Origin: JBGQOJ01 sp052119585
Lineage (GTDB): Bacteria > Pseudomonadota > Alphaproteobacteria > Rhodobacterales > Rhodobacteraceae
Assembly (NCBI RefSeq): GCF_052119585.1
Contig: NZ_JBGQOJ010000021.1
Location: 1-60,933 of the forward strand
Reading direction: 5' to 3'
DNA length: 60,933 bases
Of the stretch, positions 25,678 through 34,750 are shown one piece after another. The position numbers were made by a program, and so were the translations under genes. The notes under the pieces were generated by a model. That model saw only the letters and a list, made by a program, of their open reading frames with translations, had not been told where the DNA came from and ran no database searches. Each line of letters opens with the position of its first letter. The first letter of the stretch is position 1.

Positions 25678-27039
25678 CTATTTTTTCCCCAAACCGCGCA
25701 GAACGCGATCAAGCTGGGCCCCTTGCATGCTGATCGCCGGAGCGTTCTTCACAAGGTTATAATATGCGGCAGGATCGTAGGTCTTGATCCCCAGCCCCAG
25801 ATGATTGACCGTCAGCAGACCCATTGAGGCCAGCAGTTGATAGGTCGCGACATATTGATCCGTGATCGCAGAAATACGCGAGCCTTCGGCGTCGAGCACG
25901 TCTTGCTCCGCATTCAGCACGTCCAAGGTCGTGCGTGCCCCGAGCGTCGCCTCTTCGCTGACGCCGCGATAGGCGAGGCGCGCCGAGGAGACCTGCTCGT
26001 TGCTGGCGCTGAGGACAGAGCGCGACACATCAAGACCGGCCCATGCGTTGGCGACATTCTGGGCGACATTCACACTGGTCAGCAAAAGCGCCGCACGCGT
26101 AGAATCGCGACGTGCCATCGCCTGACGGGTCAGCGCCGACAGACGCCCGCCCTGATAGATCGGGCCGGACAGCGTCAGTTGCAGCGACTTTGTCGTGTCG
26201 CGGTTGTCATCGACAGAAACGCTTGCGCCGATGGTGCCCTTGGGCTGCATCGCGGTTCTGGCGCGCAGGATGTTCAGCTCCGACACCGTAACCTGACGTT
26301 GGGCGGCAAGGATATCGGGGTGCATGCGAACGGCGGCGGCCGTGGCGGCATCAAGGGATTTCGCCGTGTTCGGACGGGCGGGCGGCGAGGCCAGCTGGCC
26401 GGGCGCACGACCAACCGCGGCACGATATTCCGCACGGGACTGCGCCAAAGCGCCCTGTGCGGACGACAGACCGCTGCGGGCAGCGGCCAGGCTGGATTCG
26501 GCGATGGCAACATCGGTGCGGGTCACTTCGCCCACTTCGAACCGATCACGGGCCGCGCGAAGAGCCTGGGTGATGACGCGGACGTTGTTCTGGCGCAGGT
26601 CCACGATTTCCGTGTCGCGACGAACGCTCATATAGGCGTTCACGGCGCGCAGAAGAACGTTTTGCTCGACGCTGACCAACTGTTCACGGGTTCCCAGCAC
26701 GGTTTCCTTCGCCGCGTCGATCGCCAGACGCGAGGCACCGGCGTCATAGATTGTCAGTTCCGCCGACAAAGCGGCGGTGCTGGACCAGTCATCGGTCTGG
26801 GTGGGGGTGCGATACCCTGCGCCGACCGAATAGCTGATGATCGGACGCAAGGCCGACATCGCAATCGCGACATCCTCGTCAGCGACGCGCAACAAGGCGC
26901 GGTTCTGTTCAAGCAGGCCACTGTTGTTATAGGCCCCGATCAACGCATCGGTCAGTGTTTCGGCACGCGCTAAAGGTGCAGTCAGCAAGAGCGCAGCGGC
27001 AGCGGCGACTCCCAAATACTTTTTCAAAGAAATTTCCAT
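25678..27039 (-). CDS. tolC: TolC-family outer-membrane channel
   Basis: 453 aa from ATG 27039. A signal peptide ending LARAE is followed by two repeats of long heptad-rich coiled coil (QVSSARLAYRGVSEEATLGARTTLDVLNAEQDVLDAE is typical of the second half). TolC forms the outer-membrane channel for RND, ABC and type I secretion systems. It lies directly downstream of pcm (57 bp) on the minus strand. It could be the exit duct for the RTX proteins at 54.6-60.3 kb, but no cognate ABC/HlyD pair is in the window. Confidence 0.9.
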   Translation of the reverse strand: MEISLKKYLGVAAAAALLLTAPLARAETLTDALIGAYNNSGLLEQNRALLRVADEDVAIAMSALRPIISYSVGAGYRTPTQTDDWSSTAALSAELTIYDAGASRLAIDAAKETVLGTREQLVSVEQNVLLRAVNAYMSVRRDTEIVDLRQNNVRVITQALRAARDRFEVGEVTRTDVAIAESSLAAARSGLSSAQGALAQSRAEYRAAVGRAPGQLASPPARPNTAKSLDAATAAAVRMHPDILAAQRQVTVSELNILRARTAMQPKGTIGASVSVDDNRDTTKSLQLTLSGPIYQGGRLSALTRQAMARRDSTRAALLLTSVNVAQNVANAWAGLDVSRSVLSASNEQVSSARLAYRGVSEEATLGARTTLDVLNAEQDVLDAEGSRISAITDQYVATYQLLASMGLLTVNHLGLGIKTYDPAAYYNLVKNAPAISMQGAQLDRVLRGLGKK

Positions 27040-27095
27040 TTTTCCGACTTCCCCCGTCTGGATCGATGCAGATGGCTTATCAAAATTCAATGATA

Positions 27096-27749
27096 TCACA
27101 AAACAAAGGCACGTTCCCGTTCAAATCCGGGCACGACAGGCGCGCTTGCGTTAAAGGCAAAGCGCCAGGTCACATTTCCGTCGATCTTATACCCTATCCG
27201 GCAAATTCCAAGGGCTCCTTCCATGAAAATGCAGCCGATCCGACCGCCGTCTTTCAACTGATCCAACAGCGCCTGCGGCACCTGCTCGACCGCGCCTTGC
27301 ACGACGATTACATCATAGGGGCCGTTCTTCGCATTGCCCGCTGTCATTGCACCCTGCATGACAGCCGCATTGTCGACCGCATTTTCGGACAGGGTCTGCT
27401 GGGCATCGGCGGCCATCCCCTCGTCCTCTTCCACGGCGACGACGGCCTGCGCCAGTCGCGCGATAACGGCGGTCGAGTATCCGTAGGCGCACCCCAGATC
27501 AAGCACCAGTTCGTCCGGCTGAATATCCAGCGCATCCAGCATCTTGGCCAGCGTTCTGGGTTCCAGCAGCACACGGTTCCGGCCAAGGGCGATATTTTCG
27601 CCCACATAGGCCGCTTCACGCTTTGCCGCAGGCACATAGGCCTCGCGCGGGACGGCCAGCATCGCCTCGATAATCGGGAATTTGGTCACATCAGAAGGGC
27701 GGACCTGAGTGTCCACCATAACAGTGCGTCGGTTTTGATAGTCGGTCAT
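27096..27749 (-). CDS. pcm: Protein-L-isoaspartate O-methyltransferase family
   Basis: 217 aa. The SAM-binding motif VLDLGCAYGYSTAVIARL near residue 83 and VGENIALGRNRVLLEPRTLA upstream match the PCMT family, which repairs isoaspartyl residues. The post-I loop is present. Many alphaproteobacteria place a PCMT-like gene immediately before tolC, as seen here; several of these may be methyltransferases of different specificity, as the residues that bind isoaspartate are not clearly conserved. Confidence 0.8.
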   Translation of the reverse strand: MTDYQNRRTVMVDTQVRPSDVTKFPIIEAMLAVPREAYVPAAKREAAYVGENIALGRNRVLLEPRTLAKMLDALDIQPDELVLDLGCAYGYSTAVIARLAQAVVAVEEDEGMAADAQQTLSENAVDNAAVMQGAMTAGNAKNGPYDVIVVQGAVEQVPQALLDQLKDGGRIGCIFMEGALGICRIGYKIDGNVTWRFAFNASAPVVPGFERERAFVL

Positions 27750-27889
27750 GGACTAAACTCGTTCGTCTAGTTTCGGTCAATATCCGGTGTGCCACAGAAT
27801 GTGGGGGCAGGCAAGGAAGGACGAGGTGCGATTGTGCGCCAGACGAGAGCAAATCAGGCCGCATCCGGCGGATTGGATCGAATGTGATG

Positions 27890-28969
27890 TCAGATCACGA
27901 CCGGCAGGGTGAAAACCGTTCTGCATGTCATGTGGCTGGCAAAGCCTTCCTTGAAGAACCCGATCGCAACTTCCTTATCGGTTTGCGCCGGAATATCCTG
28001 CGGAAAGGCACGTTCCCCGATCCGGTAAATCCGGATACCGCGCGCCTTCATTTCCTCGATGGCGGTCATCTGCACGACGTGGCCAAGGGGTTTGTCGAAT
28101 AGCGTGCGGTCATAGGCCCCGACAGCATAGACGCCCTCGTCGCGGGTGAACTGGAAGAACCCGCCGCCGACAAACCGCTGATCCGACGGATTGCGCAGCC
28201 CGACAAGGAACGCATCACCGGACAGCACCATCTGATATTGCAGATCCCATGTTGCCTCGGCACGGGTGGCGCGCCCGCCTGCGGCCTCGAAATGAGCCTG
28301 CCGAAACGCGTGCCACACATCCGTGCTGGCGTTGGTCTGATCCATCTTGAAAACAGACCATTCCCGCAGTCCGGCATTGATCAACGGTCGATAGCTTTTG
28401 CGGAAATTCAGGCGTATGTCGGCCAGATCCGGGCCAAGTTCGACATACAGATCATGCTTGAGACCGACCGTCGCCCCGTTCGCAAGAAGCTGCTGATGCC
28501 AAAGCGTCGCCCCGAATTGATCTGGCGCGGGCGGGTGGAACTCTTCCGCCATTACCAAGGGGTTTTCGATCAAAAGCCCAAGCTGTTTCAGCATCAAGAT
28601 GGCCTTTGATATAATTCTCTTGATGGATTTCGGGGAAAGGCCGGATACAAAAACCGGCGGTGCAACCGGGGCGCCGACACTTGAGAGGTGGATGTTTCCG
28701 GCAGGTCCGCCAAGCGAAAGCGGCCACAGCCCGCAGGGTTTTCCATCCAGCTTTAGCACAAGACTGATGTCAGCCATGGACCATCCCGCACCACGGAAAT
28801 ATGCATATTGATAGTCAAGACTGGCCGCGCCGCCTAACACAGGCCGGTAGGGCAAAGCCGCCCAGACGGCGGCCCAGCTTTCCGGCGCGTCCGTCCGCAA
28901 AACGGCATCCAGTCCGCTTTTTGTCAGGGCGTAGGTGATAGCGCCTTCATACTGCGTCATGTCAGGCAT
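27890..28969 (-). CDS. FemAB/GNAT-like acyltransferase of the pseudaminate locus
   Basis: 359 aa. No signal peptide. The C-terminal half (GDAFLVGLRNPSDQRFVGGGFFQFT, then a YAVGAYDRTLFDKPLGHVVQMTAIEEMKARGIRIYRIGE region) resembles FemAB-type double-GNAT acyltransferases. Its ATG at 28969 overlaps the end of pseI by 8 bp, so it belongs to the same transcript and may add an acyl or aminoacyl group to pseudaminic acid or its glycan. The protein is last in the operon. The assignment is by fold-like pattern and position, not by a diagnostic motif. Confidence 0.6.
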   Translation of the reverse strand: MPDMTQYEGAITYALTKSGLDAVLRTDAPESWAAVWAALPYRPVLGGAASLDYQYAYFRGAGWSMADISLVLKLDGKPCGLWPLSLGGPAGNIHLSSVGAPVAPPVFVSGLSPKSIKRIISKAILMLKQLGLLIENPLVMAEEFHPPAPDQFGATLWHQQLLANGATVGLKHDLYVELGPDLADIRLNFRKSYRPLINAGLREWSVFKMDQTNASTDVWHAFRQAHFEAAGGRATRAEATWDLQYQMVLSGDAFLVGLRNPSDQRFVGGGFFQFTRDEGVYAVGAYDRTLFDKPLGHVVQMTAIEEMKARGIRIYRIGERAFPQDIPAQTDKEVAIGFFKEGFASHMTCRTVFTLPVVI

Positions 28970-30017
28970 TTATGTCCTTCAGGTCGGCAAGCACGACTGG
29001 CGTATTCGCCCGTGTATCCGCCGTCACCCGCTTGCCGATGATCTGGTCCAGAAACTTGGGTGCCGCGCCATAGCCCGGGCGAACGCTGCGCACCGCGTCG
29101 GGCGTGATGATCGAACCGGCGGGCAGGTCTTTTATAAAATACAGCGACCGCCGGAACTTGATATTTCCCAGCTCGCTTGACTTGCGGCCATAGTCCACCT
29201 GACCGATGGCGTCCCACGCAGTGCGCGCGCCCTCGCACAGTTGGGTGAACTCGGCCGGTTCCAGTGAAAAGCTGTCGTCCGGCCCGCCGCCACTTCGGTC
29301 AAGGGTGAAGTGTTTCTCGATGATGGCCGCGCCAAGGGCCACGCTGGCGATTGCGGTGGTATTGTCCAGCGTGTGGTCGGACAGGCCGGTCACAACGCCG
29401 AAACGCCGGGCCATGTCGGGGATTGTGCGCAGGTTGTAATCGCCCGCCGGCGCGGGATAGCCGCTGACGCAATGCAGGATCGCCAGTTCCTTGCAGCCGC
29501 CGTCGCGGGCCGCCTGGATCGCCTCGCCGATTTCCTCGGCGTCGGCCATGCCGGTGGAAATGATCATCGGTTTTCCCGTGGCGGCCACATAGCGGATCAG
29601 CGGCAGGTCCACCGCCTCGAACGAGGCGATCTTGTAGGCGGGCGCGTTGAGGTCTTCGAGCAGATCAACCGCCGTCGCATCGAAGGGCGACGAGAACATC
29701 GTGATGCCAAGCGATCTTGCATGTTCGAACATCGGCTTGTGCCAGTCCCAGGGGGTGTGCGCCTCCTCATACAGCTCAAACAGGGTGCGCCCCGCCCAAA
29801 GACCGTCGTTTATCCGAAACTCTGCCGCATCGCTGTCCAGCGTGATGGTATCGGGGCGATAGGTCTGGATCTTGACCGCGTCAGCGCCGGTGCGCTGTGC
29901 CGCCTCGATCAGGCGCAATGCCGTCTGAAAATTGCCGTTATGGTTGGCGGACAGTTCCGCAATGACATAGGGCGCGTGATCAGCGCCGATCTTGCGTCCG
30001 GCAATCTGTAGTTCCAT
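28962..30017 (-). CDS. pseI: Pseudaminic acid synthase
   Basis: 351 aa from ATG 30017. It condenses 6-deoxy-AltdiNAc with phosphoenolpyruvate to pseudaminic acid. The NeuB barrel has AELSANHNGN near residue 20, the metal and PEP residues in KIQTY and FSSPFD, and the EKHFTLDR motif; the C-terminal SAF antifreeze-like domain (about 290-350) follows. NeuB-family members make sialic, legionaminic or pseudaminic acid; neighbours pseB, C, G, H, F favour pseudaminic acid. Separated from pseGH by 57 bp. Confidence 0.92.
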   Translation of the reverse strand: MELQIAGRKIGADHAPYVIAELSANHNGNFQTALRLIEAAQRTGADAVKIQTYRPDTITLDSDAAEFRINDGLWAGRTLFELYEEAHTPWDWHKPMFEHARSLGITMFSSPFDATAVDLLEDLNAPAYKIASFEAVDLPLIRYVAATGKPMIISTGMADAEEIGEAIQAARDGGCKELAILHCVSGYPAPAGDYNLRTIPDMARRFGVVTGLSDHTLDNTTAIASVALGAAIIEKHFTLDRSGGGPDDSFSLEPAEFTQLCEGARTAWDAIGQVDYGRKSSELGNIKFRRSLYFIKDLPAGSIITPDAVRSVRPGYGAAPKFLDQIIGKRVTADTRANTPVVLADLKDINA

Positions 30018-30074
30018 TTCACTATTCTTCCATCTGTCGCAAAGCGGTCTGCGCATACTTTAAAAGACAATTCG

Positions 30075-31631
30075 TTATCTTGTTAGCCCGTAACGCCGGA
30101 AATCCGTGTCTTGGGACAGCATTTCGAACCCGCAACGCTCGAACAGCTTCAACGAAGCACTATTGGCAAGATGCACCTCTGCGTCGAACCGCGATATGCC
30201 TTCGCCTCTGGCATAGGATAATGCCGCGCAAAGAATGGACGGCCCCAGCCCTTTGCCCCGCCAGTCTGGAGAGATGCAGATGCCGACCGATGCGGCGTCA
30301 TGATCGTCCTTGAGCCTGTCGAACCTGACATGGGCCACGGGCGCATCTTCCGTTTGCAGGATCAGCAAAATGCGGCGCTCGTCGGTCAATGCGGCCGTCA
30401 ACCAGGCAAGGTGATCCGGGAACTTCGGCGTGCCGGCATTCCTGTAGTAGCGCGCGGCGTCGCCTGCTGTGCGCCAGTCAAAGATGCGCTCGGCGTCTTG
30501 CGCGGTTGCGCGTCGCGCAAAGATGGCAGGCACCATGATGTTCCGGCAGGCTTTCAGGGCACCGCGCCCGTCGACCAGTTCAATCGAGGCGCGGGTCAGT
30601 GGTTCCAGCCCGACCGGCGACGACAGGCGCGCAATCGCGTCACAAAGCCGGTCCTGCCACCCGTCGGCGCGAATGTCCCCCAACAGGACGGCGGCCTTTG
30701 CGTCCTCCATTGCCCGCGCGGCGGGGGCTTGGTTGTCCGCCAGCACCAGCAACAGGCTGGGCAGGCCAAGACAGCATCTTTCCCACGATGTGCCGCCCGC
30801 CCCGCCAATCGCCAGATCGGCGCTTGCCATCAGGGATGCCATATCGGCCACCTCGACCACGACCCCGGTCGGTCGGGGCATCGACCGGGCCACCTGCCGG
30901 ACCCTGTCCAGCCAGGGGGCGTTGCGGCCCATGACGACGGTGATGCGGCAGGCCTGCGGCAAGGGGCTTGCCGCCAACGCCGCCAAGACCTGAGAGGTCG
31001 CGTCGTCCTTGTCGATTCCGCCCATGGATACAAGGATATGATCCAACCGGGCATCGTTGCGCCGCGCAAGGCTTGCCTCTCTCGCCCAAGCGAATTCAGG
31101 ACGCAACAAAGCGTAGGCAGGTCCGATAAGACGGATGCAATGCGCAGGCACCAGACCGTCATAATCCGCCGCCTTGCGCCCCAGATTCTGGTCCAGCAAA
31201 AGATCGCAGATGTGCGCCCTGTCGGCCAGATCATCTATCACCATCAGTCTTGCGCCGTCGGGCAAAACCGCCTTTTCCCAGCGGGCATCAAGGGCGTAGT
31301 GATCAACGATTAACCAGTCAGGCTGCAACTGCGTCAGAATGCCGGCGCATTCTGACGCGTCGGTTTGCCAACTGACACCCAACCACGCGGCATGGGCAAG
31401 GTCGCCCGTCGGCGTGACCTCGTCCGCACCCGAGGACGGCAATATATGCACCCTGAACCCACGGGCCGAAATGGCGTCGATCAGATTGCCGGGCAGATCA
31501 CGGCACAGGAAATGACAGTGCGCCCCCGCCTGTCGCACCGCATCCGCCAGAGTCAGGCAACGCATGACGTGCCCGGTGCCGATCTCGACAGATGCATCGC
31601 AGCGAAAACAGATGGTCGCCCCCTGTATCAA
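30075..31631 (-). CDS. pseG: PseG-PseH fusion: UDP-sugar hydrolase plus N-acetyltransferase
   Basis: 518 aa. Residues 1-360 match PseG: RCDASVEIGTGHVMRCLTLA near the start, LIVDHYALD, VSMGGIDKDD and AIGGAGGTSWERCCLGLPSL, the GT-B-like hydrolase that removes UDP from the 2,4-diacetamido altropyranose. Residues about 370-518 are a GNAT domain, with FARRATAQDAERIFDWR, SVGICISPDWRGKGLG and ASLKLFERCGF, fitting PseH, which acetylates the C4 amine one step earlier. So two consecutive enzymes are fused, out of reaction order. The start is a TTG whose TTGA overlaps the previous stop. Confidence 0.88.
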   Translation of the reverse strand: MIQGATICFRCDASVEIGTGHVMRCLTLADAVRQAGAHCHFLCRDLPGNLIDAISARGFRVHILPSSGADEVTPTGDLAHAAWLGVSWQTDASECAGILTQLQPDWLIVDHYALDARWEKAVLPDGARLMVIDDLADRAHICDLLLDQNLGRKAADYDGLVPAHCIRLIGPAYALLRPEFAWAREASLARRNDARLDHILVSMGGIDKDDATSQVLAALAASPLPQACRITVVMGRNAPWLDRVRQVARSMPRPTGVVVEVADMASLMASADLAIGGAGGTSWERCCLGLPSLLLVLADNQAPAARAMEDAKAAVLLGDIRADGWQDRLCDAIARLSSPVGLEPLTRASIELVDGRGALKACRNIMVPAIFARRATAQDAERIFDWRTAGDAARYYRNAGTPKFPDHLAWLTAALTDERRILLILQTEDAPVAHVRFDRLKDDHDAASVGICISPDWRGKGLGPSILCAALSYARGEGISRFDAEVHLANSASLKLFERCGFEMLSQDTDFRRYGLTR

Positions 31632-33652
31632 TTGATCCTCTTGAAGCCCCCGTGACAGATCGGCCCTTTAAGCATCGTCATCACATCGCGCCCGTCCTCA
31701 CATTCGCGGATCAGGCCAAAAACCGGATCGAGTTGGTCGAAATAGGTTTCAACCACGTCAGGCGTATGCGCGGTGCAGGCGTAAACGCTTGTTCCCGCCA
31801 GATAGCCTTTTTCCAGCATTTCCTGCGTCAATAGCGTTTTATAGGCTAGGGCCTTTTCGCTTTTGAATGCGAAGTTTGCCAGCGACGCCAGACCCGAATG
31901 GGTGATCGTCAGGCTGTGTTTATCTGCTAACGCCTGCCAGCGGCGGCGGATGTCCGTGCCGATGGCCGTAATTGTCTCCCATGGCTTTTCGCGTTCCATG
32001 ACCTCCAGCGCCTTCAATGCGGCCGACGGCCCGATGCGCTCTGTCCAGAAGGTAGAGCTGATAAAGGTCGATTGCGCTGCCTCCATCACGGCGCGACGCC
32101 CGACGACGGCGGTGATCGCATAGCCGTTTCCAAGGGTCTTGCCATAGACGGCCATGTCGGGTTCGACCCCGTATTTCTTGTGCAATCCACCAAAGGTTTC
32201 GCGGAACCCGGATGTGCATTCATCAAAGACAAGAACGATGTTGTTCCTGGTGGCCAGATCGCGCACGCGCTGAAGGAAATTATCCTCCGGCTCGGCGTTG
32301 CGCACGACTTCCATCTTGATCACTCCGACGGTTCCTTTGGCCACAATGGCCTCCAGTGCCGCAAAGTCGTTGTAGTTGAACGGATGCACACAGCCGCGCA
32401 GTGCCTTTGGCACACCCTCGGGGCTAAGGCCCGGCAGAAGATGCCCGGCAAGGCTGTCGTCATCGCCCAGATTGGCCGAAAGATACCAGTCATGCCAGCC
32501 GTGATAGCCACAAACAGCCACCCCGTCACGGCCAGAGGCTGCGCGGGCGATGCGGATGGCAATCGCGTTGGCCTCTCCTCCGGAACGGGCGAACCGCACC
32601 ATATCGGCCCAGGGATCAAGGGTGATCAGGCGTTCGGCAAGGGCGACCTCTTCGGGGCAGTTGAGGGTGCTCATGTTGCCCGCATCGATCACGGCGCGCA
32701 CGGCATCGTCCACCTCGGGGTGACCATAGCCCAGAATGTTGCTGCCGATGCCCATCAGGCTCATGTCGGTCAGTTCGCGACCGTCCAGATCCCAGACGGT
32801 GCAGCCTTTTGAACGGCTAAAATAGGCGGGCCACTGGTCCGGCAGGAACATTTCCGACCTTTTGGACAAAAGCATGTTTCCGCCCGGAATAATCTGCTTG
32901 GCTCTTTTCCAAAGCTTCTGACCACGGCCCATAGTCGCTCCTTCGTTACGAGCGATGGCGGCATTGCCGGCAAACAGCTCTGGTTTGGTGTCCTGAAGGT
33001 CCAGAACATCGGTCCATGTGAAATGGATATCCGGCAGGAACTGGTCGTAGACTTTGCGGATAACGTCAAGATCTGTCGCCTCGTCCACGGTCCATCGCAG
33101 ATGGGAAAGATCCTGCGCGTTTGTTATGCCCGCCGTGCGGAAACCTTCGCCGCGCAGGTAGGGCGTGACATGCTCGCGGTCGTAGGCACTGTTCGTCTCG
33201 CGCGAGGCGCGGTCAAGCGCGGCAAAGCTGAACACCTCGACGTCCAGACCATCGGGGAAAGACGGCGGCGCGGTATTCGACAGGTAATCGACGCCAAGCG
33301 CCTTATAGTCCCGCACCATCCGGTCCACGATCGCCGGATCCACCAGCGGACAATCCGCAGTGATCCGCACAACGACATCCGCGCCGCGCGCCTTTGCCGC
33401 CCGATGAAAGCGGTCCAGAACATCGGTTTCGCTTCCGGTTTCCACGCCAAACCCAAGGGATTGAACATGCGCAATCAGCGGGCGGTTGTTGGGATCATCC
33501 GAGGTGGCCACAATGATTTCGTCAATCTCGGTTGTGCGCGACAGGCGACGCAGGACCAGTTCGATCATCGCAATGCCGCCAACACGCCGCATCACCTTTC
33601 CCGGAAGACGGGACGACCCCATACGGGCCTGAACAAGAGCAACAGTTTTCAC
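31628..33652 (-). CDS. pseF: PseF-like cytidylyltransferase fused to class III aminotransferase
   Basis: 674 aa from GTG 33652, chosen because it overlaps the previous stop as GTGA and gives the usual MKTVALVQARMGSSRLPGKV start. Residues 1-235 are an SpsF/PseF-type cytidylyltransferase, expected to make CMP-pseudaminic acid. Residues 241-674 resemble glutamate-1-semialdehyde aminomutase-type enzymes (GGEANAIAIRIAR, CGYHGWHDWY, FDECTSGFRE, GKTLGNGYA with the PLP lysine). The second half is preceded by AAGGAG five bases before an ATG at 32932, so it may also be translated alone. The aminotransferase substrate is unknown: it may add another amine to the sugar or produce an amino donor. Confidence 0.87.
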   Translation of the reverse strand: MKTVALVQARMGSSRLPGKVMRRVGGIAMIELVLRRLSRTTEIDEIIVATSDDPNNRPLIAHVQSLGFGVETGSETDVLDRFHRAAKARGADVVVRITADCPLVDPAIVDRMVRDYKALGVDYLSNTAPPSFPDGLDVEVFSFAALDRASRETNSAYDREHVTPYLRGEGFRTAGITNAQDLSHLRWTVDEATDLDVIRKVYDQFLPDIHFTWTDVLDLQDTKPELFAGNAAIARNEGATMGRGQKLWKRAKQIIPGGNMLLSKRSEMFLPDQWPAYFSRSKGCTVWDLDGRELTDMSLMGIGSNILGYGHPEVDDAVRAVIDAGNMSTLNCPEEVALAERLITLDPWADMVRFARSGGEANAIAIRIARAASGRDGVAVCGYHGWHDWYLSANLGDDDSLAGHLLPGLSPEGVPKALRGCVHPFNYNDFAALEAIVAKGTVGVIKMEVVRNAEPEDNFLQRVRDLATRNNIVLVFDECTSGFRETFGGLHKKYGVEPDMAVYGKTLGNGYAITAVVGRRAVMEAAQSTFISSTFWTERIGPSAALKALEVMEREKPWETITAIGTDIRRRWQALADKHSLTITHSGLASLANFAFKSEKALAYKTLLTQEMLEKGYLAGTSVYACTAHTPDVVETYFDQLDPVFGLIRECEDGRDVMTMLKGPICHGGFKRIN
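32930..32944 (-). promoter_or_regulatory. Internal Shine-Dalgarno plus ATG at the domain junction
   Basis: On the minus strand AAGGAG sits five bases before ATG 32932-32930, exactly where the aminotransferase domain begins (MGRGQKLWKR). Such a strong site inside a fused reading frame suggests either a recent fusion of two overlapping genes or dual translation. Confidence 0.6.
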
Positions 33653-34527
33653 AGCGAGTTCCAATGCGAAGGGTTGATAAGCCGGATATCCATATCGCCC
33701 GCGTCCGGCCAGTTCGGCAACGAGGGCAATGGCGCGTCGGACATCTGCAAGATTTGCGCGAGTTGCGCGGCCTTGTCCACACCCACAACGATCCGGTCAA
33801 TCACATCGTGCATCGATACGAACCTCAGACAGGCCTCTAGCGCGGAAAGATCGGTCTCTTCCAGCCAACGGCTCCATTCGTCCCAGATCACAGACCACGG
33901 GGCAAATTTTGGCGGGCGATCCTGCGGCGTCATCAGCAACAGGCCCTGAAGGAACGCCGACCTTGTGTGCACCTCGGCGCCGCTGTCCTTTAGGGTTTTC
34001 GCCCAACCGGACGCGACGATGCGCCGGTCCAGGATGCTGAACGGAGCCTGCACAATGTCGGGCCGGCACACCTGAAGGAAGGCCGGAAGCCGGTTCGGAT
34101 CATAGATCGAATAACCGATCTTGTCGGTCAACCCTTCGGATTGCAGCACCTTCAGGGCATCGGCGATGTCTTGCCCCTTTGGGCCGGTCAGCTGCTCGGG
34201 ATCGTGCAGCAAAAGCCCGTGAAGCTTTGGCACATTCAGGCGCGACAAGCTGCCTTTGACCATGCCCCGCATCCATGACGCCACATCGTCAACCTCTGCC
34301 GGAACGCCGCCCACTTTGGAAATCAGGTTCCAGCCACCAACCCCGACCCGCCCCAGCGTGTCTTCGCTGTCACCATAGGCAATCGCGGTGTCGATGGTGT
34401 CGATTTGCTGCGCCCGCGCAACCGCAAGGATTTGCGCAACGGCGGCCTCGGACACGCGACCGGATGTATTTGATATGCCGTAAGGCATCCCGAAGCTGGC
34501 CGATCCAAGTGCTATGCGGGTGTTCAT
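33649..34527 (-). CDS. Aldo/keto reductase of the pseudaminate locus
   Basis: 292 aa. The N-terminus (RIALGSASFGMPYGI), the DTAIAYGDSE segment with the catalytic Tyr and Asp, and HGLLLHDPE show the aldo/keto reductase barrel using NADPH. Position between pseC and pseF, with a 4-bp overlap to the latter, ties it to the glycan locus. An AKR of this type is found in some pseudaminic and legionaminic gene sets, but its sugar substrate is not known; it could create a variant of the nine-carbon sugar. Confidence 0.82.
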   Translation of the reverse strand: MNTRIALGSASFGMPYGISNTSGRVSEAAVAQILAVARAQQIDTIDTAIAYGDSEDTLGRVGVGGWNLISKVGGVPAEVDDVASWMRGMVKGSLSRLNVPKLHGLLLHDPEQLTGPKGQDIADALKVLQSEGLTDKIGYSIYDPNRLPAFLQVCRPDIVQAPFSILDRRIVASGWAKTLKDSGAEVHTRSAFLQGLLLMTPQDRPPKFAPWSVIWDEWSRWLEETDLSALEACLRFVSMHDVIDRIVVGVDKAAQLAQILQMSDAPLPSLPNWPDAGDMDIRLINPSHWNSL

Positions 34528-34750
34528 GTGTTTACGACCATATTATTTCAACTCTGCGCTTTTATGCAAAAAGTTTCAGATCTTTCCGCTTTGACAACGG
34601 CGTTTCAACGCTCTGGCAAAAGCTGTCGCTTGGCCACCTTCACCGATGGGGCACGTCTGACACCGACGGGATCAACGCACCCTTGAGTCTATTCAAAGGC
34701 TTTGATCGCGGGAAAATATGTCGACATGCAGACTGCCGTCGGGCGCGAAC
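34528..34750. other. 223-bp gap inside the pseudaminate operon
   Basis: No gene is seen between pseC and the aldo/keto reductase gene. The right half of the gap is ordinary GC; the left half (about 34528-34600, directly upstream of the AKR start on the minus strand) is AT-rich and could contain a second promoter for the downstream genes. No convincing -35/-10 pair was identified. Confidence 0.4.
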
